From: CAZYPH01 sp964649095
GTDB taxonomy: Bacteria > Bdellovibrionota > UBA1018 > UBA923
Assembly: GCA_964649095.1 (NCBI GenBank)
Contig: CAZYPH010000014.1
Span: forward strand, 1-31,173
Direction of reading: 5' to 3'
Length of the DNA: 31,173 nt
A model generated the notes under the pieces. It saw nothing but the letters and a program-made list of their open reading frames with translations, did no database searches and was not told the DNA's origin. Position numbers and translations under genes: made by a program. Below, piece by piece: positions 23,852 through 31,173 of the stretch. Position 1 is the first letter of the stretch. Every line of letters starts with the position of its first letter.

Positions 23852-25117
23852 ATGAACGACATAAAAATTGTCTCAAAGTTTTTTAATAATAAAGAAGCTG
23901 CTCGACTCGATTACTACGTTCAACATGGTGGTTATGAGTCTTTAAAAAAAGCTTTAAAGATGTCGGTCGATGACGTCATAGGTGAAGTAAAAAAATCTAA
24001 CTTACGTGGTCGCGGTGGCGCAGGTTTTCCCACAGGCATGAAGTGGGGTTTTATTCCGAAAGAGTCGAAGGTTCCAAAATATTTAGTCTGTAATGCCGAC
24101 GAATCCGAGCCGGGTACCTTTAAAGATCGCGCGATTATTACTTATAGCCCGCACATGATGATCGAGGGCATGATTATTGGTTCGTACGCCATTGGTGCGC
24201 ACGTATCGTATATCTATATTCGTGGCGAGTATGTCCGTGAAGCAGAGTACTTAGAAAAGGCTCTGGAAGAAGCCTATAAGGCCGGGTTTTTAGGAAAGAA
24301 TATTTTAGGTTCTGGTTTTGATCATGACATGTATGTGCATCGTGGTGCTGGTGCCTACATCTGTGGTGAAGAGACTGGTCTATTAAATAGTCTTGAAGGC
24401 AAGCGTGGTGAGCCACGTGTGAAACCGCCGTTTCCAGCCATAAAAGGCGCGTTTGGTGGGCCTACGATTGTAAATAACGTAGAAACTTTGGCGAATATCC
24501 CCGCCATTATTCAAAATGGCGGCGAGTGGTTCGCTAAACTTGGTAAATACCCTAACTCGGGTGGGACCCGTTTGTATTGTGTCAGCGGCCATGTCAATAA
24601 ACCCGGTTTATATGAGTTTCCGTGTGGTCATGTGACATTGAGGCAATTGATTTACGACCACTGCGGTGGCATCTGGCACGGCCGTAAATTAAAGGCTGTT
24701 ATTCCGGGCGGATCGTCGGCGCCCGTATTGTTGCCGGACGAGATCGATGTCGATCTTGATGTTGATCCGATGATGAAGGCGGGCAGTATGTTGGGCTCCG
24801 CCGGTGTGATTGTAATTGATGACTCGTGGTCGGCTGTGAATGCCATTAAACGCATTACCCATTTTTATGCGCACGAGTCGTGTGGTCAGTGCACGCCTTG
24901 TCGTGAGGGTTGTCGTTGGATGGAAGACGTCTTGCACCGAGTTGCTCATGGTGAAGGCAAACTATCTGATATCGATTTGTTGGTAACGATCGCTGACAAT
25001 ATCAACGGCAAAACACTATGTGCGTTAGGTGATGCAGCAGCAGGCCCCGTGCTTAGTTTTGTAAAAAAATTCCGTGGCGAATTTGAAAACGTTATTCGAG
25101 GTGCCCAAAATGCCTAA
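23852..25117 (+). CDS. nuoF: NADH-quinone oxidoreductase subunit F (NADH/FMN site)
   Basis: Oxidises NADH with FMN and passes electrons to cluster N3. 421 residues, normal size. LRGRGGAGFPTGMKWGF (51-67) is the nucleotide/FMN-binding loop, CNADESEPGTFKDR (80-93) and AYICGEETGLLNSLEG (168-183) are conserved active-site segments, and PGGSSAP begins the SLBB region. Cluster N3 ligands are Cys344, Cys347, Cys350 in SCGQCTPCREG and Cys390 in LCALGD. No homologue occurs in the divergent cluster, so that complex has no NADH-oxidising subunit of its own here. Confidence 0.97.
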   Translation: MNDIKIVSKFFNNKEAARLDYYVQHGGYESLKKALKMSVDDVIGEVKKSNLRGRGGAGFPTGMKWGFIPKESKVPKYLVCNADESEPGTFKDRAIITYSPHMMIEGMIIGSYAIGAHVSYIYIRGEYVREAEYLEKALEEAYKAGFLGKNILGSGFDHDMYVHRGAGAYICGEETGLLNSLEGKRGEPRVKPPFPAIKGAFGGPTIVNNVETLANIPAIIQNGGEWFAKLGKYPNSGGTRLYCVSGHVNKPGLYEFPCGHVTLRQLIYDHCGGIWHGRKLKAVIPGGSSAPVLLPDEIDVDLDVDPMMKAGSMLGSAGVIVIDDSWSAVNAIKRITHFYAHESCGQCTPCREGCRWMEDVLHRVAHGEGKLSDIDLLVTIADNINGKTLCALGDAAAGPVLSFVKKFRGEFENVIRGAQNA

Positions 25118-26510
25118 AGTGACTATCGATGGAAACGCATTTGATTTTTCACCCGGCGAGACGGTGATACAAGTTGCGGACCGCAACAAAGTAGAAATCC
25201 CTCGTTTTTGTTACCACCCTTCATTGTCTGTCGTTGCGCAGTGTCGTATGTGCGCGGTTGAAGTCGAAAAAATGCCAAAGCTTCAAACAGCCTGTTCGTT
25301 ACCGGCGACAGACGGCATGGTGGTGCAAACAAAAACTGAAAAAGTAAAATCCATGCAAGCTTCCGTCATGGAGTTTTTATTAGCGAACCACCCACTCGAC
25401 TGCCCCATTTGTGACGAGGCGGGTGAGTGTCAATTGCAGGACTATACGTTTGCGTATGCGCGTCAGGATACGACGTATGATGAAACGCGCCGCACTTATA
25501 TTGATCTAGACATGGGTCCAGTCATTAAAAAGAATATGAATCGCTGCATTCATTGCACACGATGTATTCGTTTTTGTGATGAGATTGGTGGTTACCGTGA
25601 AATGGTAGCACTTAAACGCGGTAATTCCACAGAGATTACTACCGTCGATGGTAAGCCCCTACAGACCGAGTACGCCGGTAACTTAGCTGATATTTGTCCA
25701 ACCGGTTCGTTGACGTTAGTTGATTTTAGGTTTGAAAAGCGAGCTTGGTATTTGAAAAAGACACCAAGTGTTTGTGAGGGGTGTTCGCAGGGCTGTAATA
25801 CTGAGGTGCATCAAGAGAATAACGCTATTTTTCGTCATATTCCTCGTGAAAACATGGCGATCAATAAGTGGTGGCTCTGTGATGAGGGGCGCTTTAGTTT
25901 TAAGTATGTGAACTCGGAGTCTCGATTGTCGGTTCCGGTAGTGCGTAGAACTCAGGACGATTACGATCAAGTTGATTGGGCCGCAGGGGTGCAGAGTGCC
26001 CGCGCCAAACTAAATGGAAAAATTTTAGTGCTTGTGGGTTCTGATCTCACTAATGAAGAGCTGCAGCTAATAAAACTCTTCGCGCAAAATAAATTGAAAA
26101 ATGCCGAGGTTTGTCACTTTGGAACTCCTGGTGTTCAGACTGTAGCGCAAGATAAACCTATTGATAAACTATTGAGGCGCGCTTCAAAAACTGCCAACTT
26201 AAACGGTGTTGAGAAAATGGGCATTAAAGCCTACGACGGCAGTTCGTTTGACTCGGCAGTTGTGTTCCGAGGGGGGCGTGCTGTGTTGGTCGAGAATTTA
26301 AAGGCCAATGTGCGTGGCGCTATTGTGGGTGTCGGTGTGTTTATGCAAGAAGATGCCAGCTTGTTTGATGTTGTGTTGCCAGGGTTAAGTTATGCCGAAA
26401 AAACAGGCACGATTGTCAACTGGCAAGGTACCGAACAACGTTTTGAGCAAGCAATCGACCCAATTGGTCAATCAAAATCCATCAACGAAGTTTTTGCGAT
26501 GTGGAGTTAG
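25110..26510 (+). CDS. nuoG: NADH-quinone oxidoreductase subunit G, short form
   Basis: The 75 kDa subunit relaying electrons from NuoF towards NuoI. ATG 25110 overlaps the nuoF end and follows GAGG at 25098-25101; a GTG at 25074 is in frame but inside nuoF. All four cluster sites are visible: Cys34, 45, 48, 62 (N1b); His94, Cys98, 101, 107 (N5); Cys146, 149, 152, 196 (N4); and Cys222, 225, 229, 257 (N7, present only in some lineages). The protein is only 466 residues; many NuoG proteins are 680-900. The molybdopterin-oxidoreductase-like C-terminal domain is reduced to about 200 residues, although its characteristic EKTGTIVNWQGTEQ end is retained. Confidence 0.95.
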   Translation: MPKVTIDGNAFDFSPGETVIQVADRNKVEIPRFCYHPSLSVVAQCRMCAVEVEKMPKLQTACSLPATDGMVVQTKTEKVKSMQASVMEFLLANHPLDCPICDEAGECQLQDYTFAYARQDTTYDETRRTYIDLDMGPVIKKNMNRCIHCTRCIRFCDEIGGYREMVALKRGNSTEITTVDGKPLQTEYAGNLADICPTGSLTLVDFRFEKRAWYLKKTPSVCEGCSQGCNTEVHQENNAIFRHIPRENMAINKWWLCDEGRFSFKYVNSESRLSVPVVRRTQDDYDQVDWAAGVQSARAKLNGKILVLVGSDLTNEELQLIKLFAQNKLKNAEVCHFGTPGVQTVAQDKPIDKLLRRASKTANLNGVEKMGIKAYDGSSFDSAVVFRGGRAVLVENLKANVRGAIVGVGVFMQEDASLFDVVLPGLSYAEKTGTIVNWQGTEQRFEQAIDPIGQSKSINEVFAMWS

Positions 26511-26513
26511 GTA

Positions 26514-27611
26514 ATGGAACTCACTGATTTTATAATTATGGGTGCTAAGGTCGCACTGATTGTCGTCGTCATGTTGCAAGTTGTGCCTATTATGGTTTGG
26601 GTAGAGCGGCGCGGTTCTGCGTTGATGCAAAATCGATTAGGCCCCAATCGTGTTGGGCCTTTGGGTTTGTTCCAGAGCTTGGCGGATGTCGTAAAGTTTA
26701 TTTTTAAAGAAGACATGGTTCCCGACCATGCCAACAAGTTTTATTACTTTCTTGCTCCAGCCGTTTTGTTGATTCCAGCCTTCATGACATTTGCTGTGGT
26801 TCCGTTTGCTGGAGATATCGAAATAGCTGGGCGTTTAGTACACATGCAAATGGCCGATCTAAACGTCGGTCTTTTGTATATCTTTGCCATTGGTTCGCTT
26901 GGTGTTTACGGCATTATTATGGCGGGCTGGGCATCGAACAATAAATATTCGTTGATGGGTAGCCTGCGTAGTTCGGCTCAGATGATTAGTTATGAGCTCT
27001 CATTAGGTTTAAGTGTTGTTGGTGTCGTGCTTATTTACGGCACGTTTAACTTACGCGAAATGGTAGAGTTTCAAGCCGCAAACCCAATATTTGGTATTGT
27101 TCCTCGATGGGGTGTGTTTTTGCAGCCGGTCGGTTTTTTACTTTTTATGACGTCATTGTATGCCGAGACAAATCGCTTACCGTTTGACTTACCTGAGGGC
27201 GAGTCTGAGATTGTAGCAGGCTACCACCTTGAGTACGGCAGTATGAAGTTTGCACTATTTTTTATGGCCGAGTACCTCAACATGGTTACGGCGTCGGCGT
27301 TGATGACGACTATTTATTTTGGTGGTTATTCTCTTTTGCCAGGCATGGCCTTTTTAATTGAGCCGATGAGTGGTGTGCTTTCGAACTTAAGCTTCTTACC
27401 GAACCCTCAAGACTGGGCTCGAGTTCTCTTAGAGGGCTTGTCGTTTACGATAAAAGTCGGTGGTTTTATGTGGTTGTTTGTTTGGGTTCGCTGGACATTA
27501 CCTCGCTTCCGTTACGACCAATTGATGGACCTCGGTTGGAAAGTGTTTTTGCCGCTGTCGTTAGCAAATATCGTGGTGACCGCCGGGTTAATAGCCTTAG
27601 GAGTTTTTTAG
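26514..27611 (+). CDS. nuoH: NADH-quinone oxidoreductase subunit H
   Basis: Membrane subunit forming the quinone tunnel floor and the E-channel. 365 residues, about eight helices. The canonical loops are intact: VERRGSALMQNRLGPNRVGP (30-49), SYELSLG with Glu161, and ETNRLPFDLPEGESEIVAGY (218-237) with Glu218, 228, 230 and 232. Starts three bases after the nuoG stop. Contrasts with H', where this acidic loop is rewritten. Confidence 0.97.
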   Translation: MELTDFIIMGAKVALIVVVMLQVVPIMVWVERRGSALMQNRLGPNRVGPLGLFQSLADVVKFIFKEDMVPDHANKFYYFLAPAVLLIPAFMTFAVVPFAGDIEIAGRLVHMQMADLNVGLLYIFAIGSLGVYGIIMAGWASNNKYSLMGSLRSSAQMISYELSLGLSVVGVVLIYGTFNLREMVEFQAANPIFGIVPRWGVFLQPVGFLLFMTSLYAETNRLPFDLPEGESEIVAGYHLEYGSMKFALFFMAEYLNMVTASALMTTIYFGGYSLLPGMAFLIEPMSGVLSNLSFLPNPQDWARVLLEGLSFTIKVGGFMWLFVWVRWTLPRFRYDQLMDLGWKVFLPLSLANIVVTAGLIALGVF

Positions 27612-27612
27612 T

Positions 27613-28062
27613 ATGTTGGTAAAACCAAAGACCTCCTTTTTAACTAGATTTTATTTTTTTGATATCTTTAAGGGTTTAATTATTACGATGCGTAATTTTC
27701 TTTTTGCAAAGAAAGTCACCATTCAATACCCCGAAGAGCGTAGAACCTACTCGAATAAATTTCGGGGTCTGCATTATATCAAATCTGTAAACGGCGTTGA
27801 AAACTGTACGGCTTGTATGTTGTGCCCGACGGTTTGTCCTGCTGAGTGCATCCATATCGAAGCCGGCGAGCGTCCCGATAAAGAAAAATACCCTGTAAAA
27901 TTTGAGATCGATATTCTGCGTTGTTGTTACTGCGGTTTTTGCGAAGAGGCCTGCCCAAAAGATGCCATTAAGTTGAGTAACATCTACGAAATGGCTGTGT
28001 TCTCAAGGCAAGAAGGTATTTACGACAAAGATAAACTATTGGTTCAGCGAGCCAATAAATAA
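27613..28062 (+). CDS. nuoI: NADH-quinone oxidoreductase subunit I
   Basis: Carries clusters N6a and N6b, linking NuoG to NuoB. 149 residues. Ferredoxin motifs: Cys65, 68, 71, 75 in CTACMLCPTVCP and Cys104, 107, 110, 114 in CCYCGFCEEACP. The N-terminal segment IFKGLIITMRNFLF with QYPEERR is the usual membrane-surface anchor. Starts one base after the nuoH stop. It ends about 30 residues after the second motif, whereas I' carries a longer hydrophilic tail. Confidence 0.97.
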   Translation: MLVKPKTSFLTRFYFFDIFKGLIITMRNFLFAKKVTIQYPEERRTYSNKFRGLHYIKSVNGVENCTACMLCPTVCPAECIHIEAGERPDKEKYPVKFEIDILRCCYCGFCEEACPKDAIKLSNIYEMAVFSRQEGIYDKDKLLVQRANK

Positions 28063-28076
28063 GGGGCGACTTGACG

Positions 28077-28622
28077 ATGATGTTTCCAACTACGGCACCT
28101 GATTTGTTCTTTTATTTTTTTTCGATCTTGGCCATTGGGTTAGCGCTGTTCGGAGTTGTTCTTGGTAAAAACCCGATCTCAGCCGCTTTTAGTTTAGTAT
28201 TGATCTTTTTTTGTTTGGCGGCGGATTATGTCCTGTTAAACGCCCATTTTATTGCCGCTATTCAGATCCTCGTTTATGCCGGTGCCGTGATGGTGTTGTT
28301 TGTATTTGTGATCATGTTGCTGAATGCCGATGAAAAAAGCTTCGACTTCAGTAGTCACAAAATTTTCCGTGCTACAGCTGGCGTACTGTCGGTGCTTTTG
28401 TTGGGGCTATTTGTCTACGCTATTAGCTACGGAACAGCCTATGCTGAAAAAAGTGGTTTTACACCGGAGCGCATCGACGACTTAGGTGGTAATTTGCAAG
28501 TGTTATCGCAGCTGATGTTTTCAGATTATATTCTACCGTTTGAGCTCACATCGTTTTTATTATTGGTCGGAATTGTAGGATCGGTCGCCCTAGCGAAACG
28601 AAAAATGGAGCATCAGAAATGA
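28077..28622 (+). CDS. nuoJ: NADH-quinone oxidoreductase subunit J
   Basis: Membrane subunit of Complex I with five predicted helices. HFIAAIQILVYAGAVMVLFV holds the conserved helix 3 YAGAVMVLF, whose pi-bulge matters for coupling in the family. The start is ambiguous: TTG 28071, ATG 28077 and ATG 28080 all follow AGGGG at 28062-28066. I use 28077. The stop overlaps nuoK as ATGA. Confidence 0.95.
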   Translation: MMFPTTAPDLFFYFFSILAIGLALFGVVLGKNPISAAFSLVLIFFCLAADYVLLNAHFIAAIQILVYAGAVMVLFVFVIMLLNADEKSFDFSSHKIFRATAGVLSVLLLGLFVYAISYGTAYAEKSGFTPERIDDLGGNLQVLSQLMFSDYILPFELTSFLLLVGIVGSVALAKRKMEHQK

Positions 28623-28918
28623 CCACACAAAACTATCTCATCCTTGCTGCGACATTATTTAGTATCGGGTTATTTGGTTTGGTCACACGTCGCAATATCT
28701 TGATCATGATGATGTGCGTTGAGTTGATGCTCAATGCTGCGAATTTGTTGTTTGTCACGTTTGCCCATGCGTTTGAAGACACTGCCGGTCAAATGGCCGT
28801 GTTTTTTATTATTGCCGTTGCCGCCGCCGAAGCAGCTGTTGGTCTTGGTTTGGTGATCGCCCTATTTAGAAATGTGAAGTCGGTGAATACCGATGATATT
28901 CAATTATTGAGAGAGTAG
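28619..28918 (+). CDS. nuoK: NADH-quinone oxidoreductase subunit K
   Basis: Small MrpC-like proton-path subunit, 99 residues, three helices. The two essential membrane glutamates are present: Glu35 in MMCVELMLNAANL and Glu71 in VAAAEAAVGLGLVIALFR. ATGA overlap with nuoJ. The comparison point for K', in which both Glu are replaced. Confidence 0.96.
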   Translation: MTTQNYLILAATLFSIGLFGLVTRRNILIMMMCVELMLNAANLLFVTFAHAFEDTAGQMAVFFIIAVAAAEAAVGLGLVIALFRNVKSVNTDDIQLLRE

Positions 28919-28932
28919 AGGAATAAAGCATC

Positions 28933-30894
28933 ATGTTGGGTTTCATCGTATTGGCTCCACTACTGGGTTTTTTAATAAATGGCCTGGTTTCCTGTGTTTT
29001 TAAGAAGAATTTTTCAGCCAAGTTAGCTGGTGGCATCGCCTCAACAGCCTTGTTGATTTCGTTTATAATCACATTGACTCAGTTTTGGACTCTTATTGAA
29101 ATGCCTGCAGAGTCGCGCTTAATTGAACAAACCATTTTTAGTTGGATGGCGGTGGGCGATTTACAGCTCCCCTTCGTTTTACGTTTTGATCAACTGACGG
29201 CGATTATGTGCTCGATCATCACGGGTGTTGGTTTTTTAATTCATATATATTCGATTGGCTATATGAGTCATGATCGCACTCCGGCCAAATTTTTTACCTA
29301 TTTGAATTTATTTTGTTTTGCCATGTTGTGTTTGGTGCTTGGTGGTAATTTACCAATTCTTTTTTTAGGTTGGGAAGGCGTTGGTCTTTGTTCGTATCTT
29401 CTTATTGGCTACTGGTACGAAGATGATGCTAAGGCTTCAGCGGGTAAAAAAGCATTTATAGTAAACCGCATTGGCGATCTCGGATTTTTAATTGGTATCT
29501 TTACGATTTTTGGGATGTTTAAAACCCTCGACTTTGTAGAGCTCCGCACAGCCATTACTAGTGTGGACATTTCAAATTTAAACATTGGTCTACTTACTGT
29601 CGCCACCACGTGTCTTTTTATTGGTGCAATGGGTAAATCGGCACAAATGCCTCTCTATGTTTGGTTGCCCGATGCGATGGCGGGCCCAACACCAGTGAGT
29701 GCGTTAATCCACGCGGCAACGATGGTGACAGCGGGCGTTTATATGATAGTCCGGCTTAATTTTATGTTTACGCTCACTCCGCATACTTTGATGTTAATCA
29801 GCGGTGTTGGGGCTCTTACCGCATTGTTTGCGGCTACGATTGCCGTTGTGCAGACCGATATTAAAAAAGTATTGGCCTACTCCACCGTCAGTCAGTTGGG
29901 TTTTATGTTTGCTGCGGTGGGTGTGGGTGCGTATACCGCGGGTGTCTTCCATCTCATGACCCACGCGTTTTTTAAGGCCCTATTATTTTTGGGTTCTGGC
30001 AGCGTCATTCATGGCATGCACGAAGAGCAGAACATCATGAAGATGGGTGGACTTAAAAAACATATGCCTATCACGTATGTGACGTTTGTGATTGGCACGT
30101 TGGCGATTGCCGGGTTTCCATTATTATCGGGTTTTTTTAGTAAAGACGAAATTCTCTATAGCGCCTTCGCCGCTCATGCCGGTTTAGCGGGGCCTGTGTT
30201 GTGGGCTGTGTTGTCCGTCGCAGCATTTTTAACGGCGTTTTACATGACGCGCCTTACTTGTCTAACCTTTTTAGGTAAACCACGTTTCGATGCAAAAAAA
30301 TTGGGCCATCACGACGAACATGGAGGCCATGGCGACCATCATGGCGCCCACTCCGGTGTGCATGAATCGCCACTTCTAATGACCTATCCATTAATGAAGT
30401 TAGCGTTGTTAGCTATTATTGGCGGTTATGTAGGTATCCCTGGCCACTCTGTGTTGGGCGAGTGGTTGCATCCTTTGACCAGCGAGCTTCACGGTGAGCA
30501 TGGTAGTCTGGCCTATATCATTATGGCGATATCTGTAGTTGTGGGTTTAGCCGGCATGGGCTTGGGGTATTACTTGTATGTACTGCGAGCGGATCTTGCC
30601 GAAAATATGCGCAGCGGATTTCCGGGCATGCATCGTGTTCTTTCAAATAAGTACTATGTCGACGAAATTTATAATGCTGTTTTTGTAAAACCACTTCGAC
30701 AAGTTTCAATTTTTTTATGGCGTATTGTTGATGTGATTTTAATTGATGGCGTCGTTATTGGTTTCGGGCGTTTGTCACAATTTTCCGGCGAGGTTTTACG
30801 ACTGTTTCAAACTGGTGCTGTGCAGGTGTACGGCGTATTTATCATCATTGGCGTGATTATGACTGTAGGATATTTCATTTATGGAATTCATTAG
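28933..30894 (+). CDS. nuoL: NADH-quinone oxidoreductase subunit L
   Basis: Distal antiporter-like proton pump subunit with the lateral helix. 653 residues. Key residues are all visible: Glu148 in LGWEGVGLCSYLL, Lys235 in GKSAQMPLYVWLPDAMAG, His260 in SALIHAATMV, His340/His344/Lys348 in FHLMTHAFFKALL, and Lys404 in GFFSKDEIL. A His-rich loop spans residues 459-477 (HHDEHGGHGDHH core), a feature common to NuoL loops here though richer than most I recall. The C-terminal 100 residues form the lateral helix and final membrane helix. Overlaps nuoM by 14 bases. Confidence 0.97.
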   Translation: MLGFIVLAPLLGFLINGLVSCVFKKNFSAKLAGGIASTALLISFIITLTQFWTLIEMPAESRLIEQTIFSWMAVGDLQLPFVLRFDQLTAIMCSIITGVGFLIHIYSIGYMSHDRTPAKFFTYLNLFCFAMLCLVLGGNLPILFLGWEGVGLCSYLLIGYWYEDDAKASAGKKAFIVNRIGDLGFLIGIFTIFGMFKTLDFVELRTAITSVDISNLNIGLLTVATTCLFIGAMGKSAQMPLYVWLPDAMAGPTPVSALIHAATMVTAGVYMIVRLNFMFTLTPHTLMLISGVGALTALFAATIAVVQTDIKKVLAYSTVSQLGFMFAAVGVGAYTAGVFHLMTHAFFKALLFLGSGSVIHGMHEEQNIMKMGGLKKHMPITYVTFVIGTLAIAGFPLLSGFFSKDEILYSAFAAHAGLAGPVLWAVLSVAAFLTAFYMTRLTCLTFLGKPRFDAKKLGHHDEHGGHGDHHGAHSGVHESPLLMTYPLMKLALLAIIGGYVGIPGHSVLGEWLHPLTSELHGEHGSLAYIIMAISVVVGLAGMGLGYYLYVLRADLAENMRSGFPGMHRVLSNKYYVDEIYNAVFVKPLRQVSIFLWRIVDVILIDGVVIGFGRLSQFSGEVLRLFQTGAVQVYGVFIIIGVIMTVGYFIYGIH

Positions 30895-31173
30895 TTCAAA
30901 CCTATTATCAGTAGTGGTTTTTTTACCCGCAGTTTTTGGGTTGTTGCTCTTAATGCTTCCAGTGCGTGATAATCGTTTTATCAAAACAAGCGCTCTTGCG
31001 ATTTCTCTGATTACATTTTTTGTATCGGCATGGTTGTATCAACAGTTTGATGCCACAGCGGTTGGGTTTCAATTCGTCGAGCGCTACAGTTGGATTGAAT
31101 CGTTTGGAATTAGTTACCATGTTGGCATCGATGGCATAAGTTTGTTGTTGGTTGTTCTAACCACTTTTTTAAC
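30881..31173 (+). CDS. nuoM: NADH-quinone oxidoreductase subunit M, N-terminal part (partial)
   Basis: Open to the window edge, 97 codons visible. The ATG at 30881 lies inside the nuoL end. The segment SWIESFGISYHVGIDGISLL is the standard NuoM opening (W-I--GI-Y--GIDG-S), followed by a hydrophobic helix. The antiporter-core residues lie beyond the window, as would nuoN. Confidence 0.94.
   Translation, partial: MEFISSNLLSVVVFLPAVFGLLLLMLPVRDNRFIKTSALAISLITFFVSAWLYQQFDATAVGFQFVERYSWIESFGISYHVGIDGISLLLVVLTTFL

Noticed and set aside
30300..30370. His-rich loop of NuoL as a novel metal-binding site.
   Set aside because: His-rich loops before the HESP motif are common in NuoL proteins; metal binding is not shown by the sequence.

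Overview
The window looks like a chromosomal segment of a Gram-negative, respiring bacterium of moderate to low GC content. It has an F-type ATP synthase, two periplasmic parvulin chaperones and a full-type respiratory Complex I with separate nuoC and nuoD genes. I suspect a Bdellovibrionota/Oligoflexia-type or other former-deltaproteobacterial genome from the overall style of the genes, but nothing here proves it. Two runs of exactly ten Ns (2665-2674 and 14642-14651) suggest a draft or scaffolded assembly.

Layout. (1) 1-568, plus strand: the end of atpB and all of atpE, closing an ATP synthase operon at a strong bidirectional hairpin terminator. (2) 693-11282, minus strand: a tight operon read mfd > parvulin > surA-like > pdxA > phosphomannomutase/phosphoglucomutase > uvrA. 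It combines transcription-coupled and nucleotide-excision repair with outer-membrane protein folding, pyridoxal phosphate synthesis and sugar-phosphate supply for surface polysaccharide. (3) 11338-20472, plus strand: ten overlapping or nearly contiguous genes that are strongly diverged homologues of Complex I subunits, in the order A'-B'-D'-H'-I'-J'-K'-L'-M'-N'. (4) 20620-31173, plus strand: a canonical nuoABCDEFGHIJKL operon running into a truncated nuoM at the window edge.

The most remarkable part is region 3. It keeps the standard nuo gene order but has no C, E, F or G, so no NADH module. The cysteines for clusters N2 (in B') and N6a/N6b (in I') are all present. The residues used for quinone binding and proton translocation are mostly gone: the quinone-binding His of D', the acidic loop of H', both essential Glu of K', and the buried Lys/Glu/His of L' and M'. 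Reading frames are intact over about 9 kb and starts are coupled to upstream stops, so this does not look like simple decay. My inference is a maintained Complex I-derived membrane assembly that can still carry electrons through three [4Fe-4S] clusters but probably no longer pumps protons in the usual way. Its electron donor and acceptor are unknown. It may depend on, modulate or associate with the canonical enzyme encoded directly downstream.

No stretch over 300 bases lacks a gene. The longest gap is 147 bases between N' and nuoA. I saw no tRNA, rRNA, CRISPR array, insertion sequence or phage gene.
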